Source: Acidobacteriota bacterium | GTDB lineage: Bacteria > Acidobacteriota > Terriglobia > Bryobacterales > Bryobacteraceae | DNA length: 13,762 nucleotides | Reading direction: 5' to 3' | Assembly: GCA_016871135.1 (NCBI GenBank) | Contig: VFZQ01000051.1 | Coordinates: 1-13,762, forward strand | Shown: piece after piece, positions 1-6,859 of the stretch | Layout of the letters: each line of letters starts with the position of its first letter | How positions within the stretch are numbered: the stretch's first letter is position 1 | The notes under the pieces: generated by a model | Seen by the model: only the letters and a program-made list of their open reading frames with translations | Database searches by the model: none | What the model was told of the DNA's origin: nothing | Translations under genes and position numbers: made by a program

Positions 1-1
1 G

Positions 2-760
2 TTCATGATCATCGGCGCGGGGATGCTGCTTGGCTGCCTGGGGCTGACGCTGTGGGTGAATACGCGATCGACAGCCGCGCCGACCGCGCCTCCCGATAAA
101 CCGCTGGGAGCCGAGGACGGTTTCGCCTTGTTGCTGAAGGATCGCTATTTGCTCTTCATCGCGTTCACGGTGCTGCTGCTCAATCTGGTGAACTCGTCGG
201 GCGAGTACATGGTCAGTAAACTGGTTACGCAAGAGGCCGAGCGCGTCGCCGGCGCGGGCGCTGAATTCGCCAAAGCACGGCGGGCATTCGTCGGCTCGTT
301 CTACGGCGACTACTTTGCCTGGGTCAATCTGCTGGGCTTTTTGTTTCAAACATTTCTGGTCTCGCGTTTGTTCCGGTATGTCAATGTGACCGGTGCGCTG
401 TTCATGCTGCCGCTCATTTCGCTGACCGGCTATTCGATCTTGGCCATCGCGCCGGTGCTGAGCCTGGTGCGTGTCGCCAAGATATTCGAAAACGCGACCG
501 ACTACTCGGTCAACAACACCACGCGCAACGCGCTTTTCCTGCGCACCTCCCGCGAAGCCAAGTACAAGGCCAAAGCGGCCATCGACACGTTCTTCATGCG
601 GGGCGGCGATGTGGCCGCCGCGGGCGCGGTCTTCCTGGTCACACAACAATGGAAGCTGGAACTCGGGCAGTTCGCGACGATCGTTGTCGGTATGGTGCTG
701 GTTTGGCTCTACATCTGCTGGCGTTTGAAGGCGCTGTATGCGGAGCGGAAAGAGGCATAG
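2..760 (+). CDS. Npt-like (ADP/ATP carrier-type) membrane transporter, C-terminal part
   Basis: The reading frame is open at the left window edge, so the N-terminal half of the protein is missing and the first in-frame ATG (5) is not the real start. The visible 252 residues hold about five or six hydrophobic segments (counting from that ATG, roughly residues 1-18, 48-63, 102-119, 130-155, 203-214 and 222-239) separated by short charged loops. A conserved stretch at residues 170-202, with the core NNTTRNALFL followed by TSREAKYKAKAAIDTFF, is the signature I associate with Npt1/Npt2-type nucleotide transporters and their relatives, often annotated simply as MFS. Classical members exchange ATP for ADP across a membrane, but free-living bacteria carry many family members of unknown substrate, so the cargo here is open. 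The protein ends in a basic tail at TAG 758-760. The next gene starts 35 bp downstream on the same strand. Confidence 0.65.
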   Translation, partial: FMIIGAGMLLGCLGLTLWVNTRSTAAPTAPPDKPLGAEDGFALLLKDRYLLFIAFTVLLLNLVNSSGEYMVSKLVTQEAERVAGAGAEFAKARRAFVGSFYGDYFAWVNLLGFLFQTFLVSRLFRYVNVTGALFMLPLISLTGYSILAIAPVLSLVRVAKIFENATDYSVNNTTRNALFLRTSREAKYKAKAAIDTFFMRGGDVAAAGAVFLVTQQWKLELGQFATIVVGMVLVWLYICWRLKALYAERKEA

Positions 761-795
761 GCGAGCGCTCTGGCATAATCGAGCTAGGGTTAGCT

Positions 796-1035
796 GTGCC
801 GACACCACTCAAACTGATCGCAATCGGGAACGCTGCCGGTGTAATTCTTCCGGATGAAATGCTCGCGCGGCTCCAGGTCGAAAGGGGCGATTCCCTTTTC
901 GCGGTCGAGACGCCCGGCGGTTATTTACTCACCCCTTACGATTCCTGTTCCGCGCAGCAGCTTGAAGTTGGTAGGCGATTCATGAAAGAGTACCCGGTTA
1001 CGTTTCGTGAGTTAGCAGGGGCGGATCTGGACTAA
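796..1035 (+). CDS. AbrB/MazE-family antitoxin-like DNA-binding protein (orphan)
   Basis: A 79-residue protein with the swapped-hairpin AbrB layout: KLIAIGNAAGVILPDEML near residues 6-23, then the turn ERGDSLF (29-35) and GGYLLTPYD (41-49), followed by a helical tail. This matches the short MazE/AbrB-type 'addiction module antidote' proteins that usually precede a Doc/Fic-type or PIN-type toxin. I chose the GTG at 796 because the domain begins immediately after it and an AGGG lies at 786-789. The frame is open upstream to 649, but that extension runs inside the preceding transporter gene and shows no family residues. No toxin-like gene follows: the 170 bp to the next gene have no supported ORF. 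It may be an orphan antitoxin, a transcriptional regulator, or the remains of a TA pair. Confidence 0.75.
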   Translation: MPTPLKLIAIGNAAGVILPDEMLARLQVERGDSLFAVETPGGYLLTPYDSCSAQQLEVGRRFMKEYPVTFRELAGADLD

Positions 1036-1205
1036 CCAGCGGAGTTCGTAAACGTGTTGAGCCTTCGCGAACGGGAGCGAGTCCTTTGGGTACGGCTTGT
1101 TGGGAGCGAAGCGTCGGGGGGGCACGGTCGGAAAGCGCGCGCGTCACAATTTCCTGGGCGATTGCGCCCGTGCGCGTGAGGTTATACATTCAATAGGAAA
1201 CTTCC

Positions 1206-2678
1206 ATGAAGCTCCTCCTATTTCTCGCCACCGCCGCTCTTGCCATCGCCGGCCCTTGCGCCGACCTCACAAAGAAGTCCTTTGGCAAAGAAGTCACGAT
1301 CGACTCAGCCACCGAAGTGGCCGCCTCCGATAAACTGCCCGCGCATTGCGATGTACGCGGCGTGATCTGGCCGGAAGCGAAGTTCGTCGTCAAGCTGCCC
1401 GCCGCGTGGAACGACCGTTTCCAGATGGTCGGCAACGGCGGCACAGCAGGCGTCATCAGCATGGGTCAGGTCGATGCCGCGCTGCGCAAGGGCTTCGCCG
1501 CCGCGTCGACCGACACCGGTCATGACGCGGCGAAGGAACCGCTCGCCACGTTCGCGTACGTCACGCCCGAAAATCCGAACGGCCATCGCAAGCTGCTCGA
1601 CTTCGCGTATCTCTCGGTGCACAACACCGCCGTTCTCGCCAAGCAGATCATCAAGAGCCACTACGGCAGGGCGCAGAAGTACTCGTATTGGGTCGGCTGC
1701 TCCACCGGCGGCCGGCAGGGCATGCAGGAAGCGCAGCGGTATCCGGAAGACTTCGACGGCCTCGTCATCGGCGCGCCCGGCATGTTTCTCACCGGCAACG
1801 TGATGCGCCGCATCTGGGTTGGCCAAGCGCAGATGGGCGACGCCGCGCTTCCGGTCGAAAAGCTTCCGCTGCTAAACAAACTTGTGTACGCCAAGTGCGA
1901 TAACTCCGACGGCCTCGCCGATGGCGTCATCGACGACCCGCGACGCTGCGACTTCCAACCCGCGCGCGATCTGCCGAAATGCAAAGGCTCCGACAACACC
2001 GACTGTTTCACGGCACTGCAGATCGCAGGCATCGCGAAGATCTACGGCGGCGTGCGCAACAGCAAAGGACAAGTGCTTTTCCCCGGCGAACCGGTTGGCA
2101 GCGAAGCGGTGTGGGCGGAAAATTTGGTGGGTCCGAGCAAGCTCGTGTTGCCTCGCGCCGAGAGCCAGATGAAGTTCTACGCGCTCGATCCCCCGCCCGG
2201 CCCCGACTGGAGCTACAAGCAGTTCGACTTCGACAAAGATCCGGCGCGGCTGGCGAAAGCGGCGAAGATCATGAACCCGTTGAATCACGATCTAGCTCCG
2301 CTCAAGAAGCGCGGCGGCAAGATCATTCAGTGGTCCGGATGGGCCGACCAGCAGGTCAATCCCCTGCCCGGCATCACCTACTACGAAACGGTCAGCAAGA
2401 AAATGGGCGACGCCACTACGCGCGATTTCTACCGCTTGTTCATGGTACCCGGCATGTTTCATTGCAGCGGCGGGCCGGGCTGCGGCAGCGTCGATTGGCT
2501 GGCGGCATTAATGGATTGGGTGGAAAAAGGTGTCGCGCCGAATCAGTTGGTCGGCGCGCATTTGGAGAAGGGCCAGCCCACGCGCACTCGGCCGTTGTGC
2601 CCGTATCCGCAGGTGGCGAAGTATCGCGGCACGGGCAGCATCGACGACGCGGCGAATTTCGAATGCCGCATGCCGTAG
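1206..2678 (+). CDS. Secreted tannase/feruloyl esterase family hydrolase
   Basis: A 490-residue secreted serine hydrolase of the tannase/feruloyl esterase family, which cleaves ester bonds of hydroxybenzoate or hydroxycinnamate esters; the plastic-degradation enzyme MHETase belongs to the same family. A signal peptide covers residues 1-15, with cleavage after AIA. The nucleophile motif GCSTGGR puts Ser at 166. Asp381 (in WADQQVNP) and His419 (in MFHCSGGPG) complete the triad. Cys165 and Cys420 sit next to Ser and His, giving the family's CS-D-HC arrangement with a linking disulfide. CDNSDGLADGVIDD at 231-244 is the usual lid calcium site (Asp232, Asp235, Asp239). Length is normal for the family. 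The start is supported by AGGAAA at 1195-1200. The next gene starts 11 bp after the stop, so the two are probably co-transcribed. The actual substrate cannot be read from sequence. Confidence 0.93.
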   Translation: MKLLLFLATAALAIAGPCADLTKKSFGKEVTIDSATEVAASDKLPAHCDVRGVIWPEAKFVVKLPAAWNDRFQMVGNGGTAGVISMGQVDAALRKGFAAASTDTGHDAAKEPLATFAYVTPENPNGHRKLLDFAYLSVHNTAVLAKQIIKSHYGRAQKYSYWVGCSTGGRQGMQEAQRYPEDFDGLVIGAPGMFLTGNVMRRIWVGQAQMGDAALPVEKLPLLNKLVYAKCDNSDGLADGVIDDPRRCDFQPARDLPKCKGSDNTDCFTALQIAGIAKIYGGVRNSKGQVLFPGEPVGSEAVWAENLVGPSKLVLPRAESQMKFYALDPPPGPDWSYKQFDFDKDPARLAKAAKIMNPLNHDLAPLKKRGGKIIQWSGWADQQVNPLPGITYYETVSKKMGDATTRDFYRLFMVPGMFHCSGGPGCGSVDWLAALMDWVEKGVAPNQLVGAHLEKGQPTRTRPLCPYPQVAKYRGTGSIDDAANFECRMP

Positions 2679-2689
2679 CGAGACTTGAT

Positions 2690-3544
2690 ATGATGCGGCA
2701 CATGACGAAACGAGAATTTCTTGCGGCCGGACTCGGCGCGGGCGTCTTGCTCGCACAACGCGGCGGCACGGTTTCCAAACGCAAGGCGCGGACGAAGAAA
2801 CTCTTTAAAGCGCCCGACGGTTTTCCGAACGGCATGGCGGCGACGCCGGAAGGTCTATGGATCGCGGAGCAAAAACTCTCCGGCGCGCAGGCGAATCAGT
2901 ACGGCATGCAGGATCCAAAGTCGCTGACCGAGATGGCGTGGCTGGTCGATTGGAACGGCAAGGTGCTGAAGTCGGTGGCGACGCCGTCGCGCAATACAAG
3001 CGGCATGGCGGTCGGCGGCGGGTATGTGTGGATGGTCGCGAACGCGCCGCCGCAAGGCGTGTTTCAGGTCGACATGAATTCGAAGCTCATCAGCCATCAT
3101 CAGATTCCGCTCGGCCCCGCCAACGACGGCGGCGGCTGCCATGGCGCGCAATGGGACGACGGCAAGCTGTGGATCTCGGCCCTGCGGTTGCGCGCCAACA
3201 TTCGCGTCGACGTCAAGACGTGGACGCCCGAGTTCATCATCCCGTTCTATCAGGCGCCCGACCGCGTTCGGTATCACGACATCACCATCGACAACGGCAG
3301 CATGTGGCAGGTCGTCGGCAACGATTGCAAAGCGTGGAAGGACTACCGCCCCGCGCTGGTGCGCTACGACATGGCCACGGGCCGCCCGGTCGAAGTGGTC
3401 GATTTCGTCGATGGGTCGTGCGATCCGCACGGATTGGCGATAAAGGACGGGCGGCTGATCAGCTGCGACGCGGGCATTCATCCGGGTTGGGCGAATCGCG
3501 ACAGCCCGACGGCGGGTTGGATTTTTGAGATCGAGTTTGTGTAG
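2690..3544 (+). CDS. Exported small beta-propeller protein (YncE/Vgb-like)
   Basis: A protein of 284 residues with recurring propeller-blade segments ending in 'GLWIAE', 'GYVWMVAN', 'GKLWISAL', 'GSMWQVVG' and 'GRLISCD', as in the YncE/Vgb/SMP-30-like superfamily. Conserved-looking polar patches (CHGAQWDD at 150-157, CDPHGLAIKDG at 244-254, CDAGIHPGW at 259-267) could form a central pocket. I cannot assign a reaction. The N-terminus MTKREFLAAGLGAGVLLA resembles the Tat-like signals common in these genomes, but it has Lys-Arg where Arg-Arg is usual. Three in-frame ATGs (2690, 2693, 2702) are possible and none has a strong Shine-Dalgarno sequence. I give the first, but 2702, directly before TKREFL, is an equally good choice. 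The start lies 11 bp after the esterase stop, suggesting one transcript and a possible partner role in sensing or binding the same kind of substrate. Confidence 0.75.
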   Translation: MMRHMTKREFLAAGLGAGVLLAQRGGTVSKRKARTKKLFKAPDGFPNGMAATPEGLWIAEQKLSGAQANQYGMQDPKSLTEMAWLVDWNGKVLKSVATPSRNTSGMAVGGGYVWMVANAPPQGVFQVDMNSKLISHHQIPLGPANDGGGCHGAQWDDGKLWISALRLRANIRVDVKTWTPEFIIPFYQAPDRVRYHDITIDNGSMWQVVGNDCKAWKDYRPALVRYDMATGRPVEVVDFVDGSCDPHGLAIKDGRLISCDAGIHPGWANRDSPTAGWIFEIEFV

Positions 3545-3546
3545 GG

Positions 3547-4914
3547 CTACCTGAGTTCCACGCGCCCCTTTGGGCAATCGATCACGGCAATCAGCGCGGC
3601 CGCGTTTCCGGGCATCACGGACACGGAGAGACCCATGGCATCAAGTTGCCGCGTCACTTCGGAAGCGTGTGGGTGCGCGCCGCGCAAGGACACCAGCGTC
3701 GCTCCGCGCGCCGCCGATGCCGACGGGTGCGGCGATGTTCCCCAATCGATGAAAAACGGCACCGGCGGTTCGACGCCCGGTCCCGTGCGTTGCCACGACA
3801 ACGCAACTCCGTCGGGCCGCTGCCGCCGGCCTTGGCGTACATCGCCAACACTGACACGCTCGGCCCGCGCCGCGCGCACCAGTGCATCCAGTTCACTCGC
3901 TTTCGCGGCCCATGTGTAGAGCTTCGAGGAGTTCAATTCGTCAATACGGAATGGCCGCGGTTCGGCGGGCTTGGGCTGATCGGGATCGGGCCCAATAATT
4001 TCCAGGTAGGACGACGGCCCCAGCGCCACCAGCGCATTGCGAGTACCAACTCCCGGATGCGCGCCGCCCGGCGTCGCGCGTACACCGAGCAGCGCTTCAA
4101 TTTCGGCGATGCCGCGCGCCAGGTCCGGCGTCGCGTAGACCAGATGATCGACGCGATCCAACACATCCGCATTTTCAAACTTCACAAAGCCCCAATGTTC
4201 CGGCACGTGCATATCGATCAACCCCTGCGGCGACCACACCCAATTGTCTTCCTTCGTGTCCGGCAATTTCACGTACTTGCCATCGCGAATGTCGACGCGC
4301 CATTCGACGCGCGAGAAATTCACGCGCCATGACTCGCCCGTTTTCGGTCGGCGCACGGGCGCGCGAGAAGCAAACGCCGTCCACGGAATCGCGATCTCCA
4401 CGGACCACCCTCGATCGGTATCCCGCGCGTCGTTCAAGGTGCCGTCGATGTGCACCGCGGTTAGCAACCCCGGCATCTCCCAACTGTTGTCGGCCTTGCC
4501 CTGCTTCTTGTACGGCCTGGCCAGAAACAGGTCCCAGCCCGTGTTCAGCGCGTTGATTTCGAACTCGAAGTAGTTCAATCCGTCGCCAGAGGGGTTCAGA
4601 AAAATCTCGAAGTCGTTATCGCGAAAGATCACGGCGTCATGTTGCGCGAGCGTGCCCCACACATGCGGCTCTTCCATCTCCGCGCCGAAGTAGAAGTAGG
4701 TGTCATCCCAGGTCATCTTCGCGCGCGTTCGAAACCGAGGCTTCGGCTTGCGGTCGCCTTCGATATCGACAAACTCCGCCGTCCACGCCGCCGCTCGCCA
4801 CGCGGCGTCGTCGAGTCTGCCGTCAACCCGCACCGGTCCCACAGCCCGCTTGCATACGTAAGAAAGCGGCTCGGCCTGTGCGCCGATAACCGCCAGGAAA
4901 AGCAGGGTTCGCAT
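3547..4914 (-). CDS. Exported fusion of a CBM9-like domain and a glyoxalase-like (VOC) domain
   Basis: A 455-residue protein. Residues 1-14 are a short signal peptide ending in AQA. Residues about 22-245 are a CBM9/DOMON-like sugar-binding domain: VDGRLDDAAWRAAAW (30-44), TWDDTYFYFGAEMEEPHVW (68-86), DNDFEIFLNP (99-108), YFEFEINALNTGWDL (115-129) and the closing PEHWGFVKFE (238-247). From about residue 254 a glyoxalase_3-like VOC domain follows: VDHLVYATPDLARGIAEIEALLG (255-277) and SSYLEIIGPDPDQP (301-314). His257 and Glu305 are the possible metal ligands. The two domains are joined by only about 6 residues, without a stop or frame change. These families normally occur as separate proteins, and the VOC domain is usually cytoplasmic. 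The start has only a weak GTAAG upstream. It converges on the propeller gene with 2 bp between stops. Function unknown; a CBM9 role in sugar-polymer contact is inference. Confidence 0.8.
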   Translation of the reverse strand: MRTLLFLAVIGAQAEPLSYVCKRAVGPVRVDGRLDDAAWRAAAWTAEFVDIEGDRKPKPRFRTRAKMTWDDTYFYFGAEMEEPHVWGTLAQHDAVIFRDNDFEIFLNPSGDGLNYFEFEINALNTGWDLFLARPYKKQGKADNSWEMPGLLTAVHIDGTLNDARDTDRGWSVEIAIPWTAFASRAPVRRPKTGESWRVNFSRVEWRVDIRDGKYVKLPDTKEDNWVWSPQGLIDMHVPEHWGFVKFENADVLDRVDHLVYATPDLARGIAEIEALLGVRATPGGAHPGVGTRNALVALGPSSYLEIIGPDPDQPKPAEPRPFRIDELNSSKLYTWAAKASELDALVRAARAERVSVGDVRQGRRQRPDGVALSWQRTGPGVEPPVPFFIDWGTSPHPSASAARGATLVSLRGAHPHASEVTRQLDAMGLSVSVMPGNAAALIAVIDCPKGRVELR

Positions 4915-5002
4915 TCTTTATAACTTACCGTGATATGGCCAAGCCGACGATCACACACTTCGCGGCGAGTCGTCGAGGACATCCGGCCCTACCTGAAGCG
5001 AA

Positions 5003-6564
5003 TTAGTCGATCTGCCAGACCGTTGTCGTTCCGCTGACTTCATTCGCGACGACGATGAGCGGCTTTCCGTTGGGACTGTCCTGGGCGCGGATGAACGCGA
5101 TCCCTTCCGGTCCGAGGTCGCCGGCGGCGACGGAGTTGTTGGCGGCGGTGATGTCGCGGTTCCAAACCATGCCCACGTACTGCGGAGCGGCGGGGATCGT
5201 CAAGTCGTAGATCATGATGTTGCTCGACCTTTCGTTCGCGACGAATGCGTAATTTCTGCCGCGGACCTCACCGATAGCCAGGGCTTCCGGCTCGGGCCCT
5301 TTGTCGTCGCTGCGCGAGTCGACGATATTATCGGTGTGGGAGACATTGAAGGCTGCGGGCCGGTCAAGGAAGGTGAAGACCTCCAGTTGGTTATGACTGT
5401 CCCAAACTTGAGCAACGTCAGCCGACCACACCGAGATCGAACGAGCGCCGAAGGAGTAGAGGAAATCGTAATCGCCGTCACCGTCAATGTCGCCCGAGGC
5501 GGTGGAAACGTTGAGGCGACCGAGCATTTCCGGACGCTGCAATTCGGCGGCATTGGGGTAATTGGTTGGATCGAGACGCAGGGTCGAAACGCGGGCAGCT
5601 TCCAAGTACGTTCCCCACTCGCGTGCGTCGCCTTCGTTGGCGGTCACCAAATACAGACGGTTGTCGGGCGCGACGAACGAAGCGATTGTGTCGGGCTGGT
5701 ACATGCCCCAAACGGTCCAAGGGTACACGCCAGGCCCATCGCTGTCGCTCACATCGAGATCGTTCCCGGCGCGCCAGTGCTCCTTCACGCCGAGTGCGGC
5801 GATCCGGGTAAAAGCGCCTGCCTCGATATCGAGTACGCCGATGGCGTTGTTCTCTTGTAGGGTCACGTACGCGGTCTTCGAATCGGGAGAGACGGTAATG
5901 TACTCTGGCTCCAGATCCTGGGCGACACTTGCGTTCGGACCAAAGATTCGAACCCCGGGTTCGAGCGATTGCCGCGTAAAGCTGCGGAAGCCGGCGGTGC
6001 GCACATTGGCCTGGGTCAGGTTGCGAACGCCGCCGCTGATATCGATGATACTGACGCTTCCTTCCGGGTCGGTTTTGTAGTCGTCGGAGGGCTCGGCTTC
6101 GTTCGCAACGAGGACCTTGCGCCCATCGTGAGTAAAGGTCAACATGTCCGGAAGCGGCCCGACCTTTACCGCCCCAAGCAATCTTCCCTCGGTATCGAAG
6201 AATACACAGGAACCGGGGTCCGTCTTCGGATCGGCCTCGACAGGACGGCCACGACGCCGTTCTTGACGGCGACACTGTTCGCCGCACGGCCCTGCTCGGG
6301 CGTGAACGTCAGCCTAGTGATGCGGCGCATGTCCGCGGGATTCTTCATGTCGAGCACGTCAATTGTGCGGTCCCCTCCGTTGACGACGAACAGACGCTGT
6401 GTCGCCGGATCGTGCGCGACAATTTCAGCGGCGCCTTGATTGTACGAGCCAGTGCGGTACGTACCAAGGACGCTTAGTTTCGGATGCTGGACCTGAGTTT
6501 GCGAAAACCCAAGTGCGATAGACAAAAGGAAAGGAATCGCTAGCCGACTGTTAATACGCAACAT
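5003..6564 (-). pseudogene. Choice-of-anchor I family beta-propeller protein, interrupted by a single-base frameshift
   Basis: Two adjacent frames encode one protein. The 5' part (from ATG 6564, signal-like MLRINSRLAIPFLLSIALGFS) reads to NGVVAV (codon 6246-6244) and then runs out of frame to a stop at 6166. The 3' part resumes in the -1 frame with VEADPKTDPGSCVFF from 6241 and continues through LLGAVKVGPLPDMLTF, SDGPGVYPWTVWGMYQPD and DIDGDGDYDFLYSFGA to TAA at 5003. These are typical choice-of-anchor I motifs. Adding one base between 6243 and 6244 would restore the expected VAVAVEADP and a 520-residue protein. There is no slippery heptamer at the site, so I favour a true mutation or a sequence error over programmed frameshifting. 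The family is exported and of unknown biochemical role; no C-terminal anchor is visible. A GTG start at 6615 is possible but would put 17 extra residues ahead of the signal peptide. Confidence 0.8.
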
Positions 6565-6615
6565 GCTGCGTATTCTATATGAATCCTTGAAGCAAAGGAG
6601 AATCCGGTGCACCAC

Positions 6616-6793
6616 AGCTAAGGAAGGAGTTCCGTCTGCCCTTAGACAGCACGGTCTCGCACCTTTTCATCCTCGCTACTCTCAGCTTTGCAAAAGCTGA
6701 GACTACTGTTCACAGAAGTTTGAAATTTATATTTCCCTTATTATCAGCCACTTGCGGACACGGCCCCGCAAAAAGCTTGGAGCGCGCATGGTA
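6616..6793. other. Intergenic gap with AT-rich stretch
   Basis: No ORF with coding character is visible. The segment contains a perfect 10-bp inverted repeat (6680-6702) and an unusually AT-rich patch at about 6719-6746. The patch may hold the promoter of the leftward choice-of-anchor gene, but I cannot point to a convincing -35/-10 pair. Confidence 0.4.
6680..6702. repeat. Inverted repeat, 10-bp arms with 3-nt loop
   Basis: TCTCAGCTTT (6680-6689) is the exact reverse complement of AAAGCTGAGA (6693-6702), with loop GCA. Neither strand has a T-run after the stem, so it is not a standard intrinsic terminator. It could be an operator or an RNA hairpin in the leader of the leftward choice-of-anchor gene, whose start lies about 115 bp away. 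Confidence 0.6.
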
Positions 6794-6846
6794 GTATAAA
6801 AATAGGAAACGGCCCTTTGACGCTTACCGCGCCAAAGGGCCGTTTC
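6794..6846 (-). terminator. Intrinsic terminator of the foldase gene
   Basis: A perfect 14-bp stem, GAAACGGCCCTTTG (6806-6819) with CAAAGGGCCGTTTC (6833-6846), encloses a 13-nt loop. On the minus strand it is followed by CTATTTTTATAC, a U-rich tail. It begins 14 bp after the stop codon of the leftward PpiC-type gene, the expected position. Confidence 0.92.
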
Positions 6847-6859
6847 GATTGCGAGAGCG

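Noticed and set aside
649..795. N-terminal extension of the AbrB-like gene
   Set aside because: It runs inside the transporter gene in another frame and shows no family residues; the antitoxin domain starts right at GTG 796.
1156..1190. Promoter for the esterase gene (TTGCGC ... TATACA) with the GGGCG-ATTG-CGCCC hairpin
   Set aside because: Spacing is about 15 bp and the start would fall nearly on the RBS; too weak to list as a feature.
1979..2689. Long open extension upstream of the propeller gene
   Set aside because: It overlaps the esterase coding sequence with an Arg-rich, shadow-like translation; the export signal begins at the ATG cluster 2690-2702.
6235..6250. Programmed ribosomal frameshift in the choice-of-anchor gene
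   Set aside because: No X-XXY-YYZ slippery heptamer, upstream SD-like stimulator or downstream structure was seen; a simple one-base loss explains the data.
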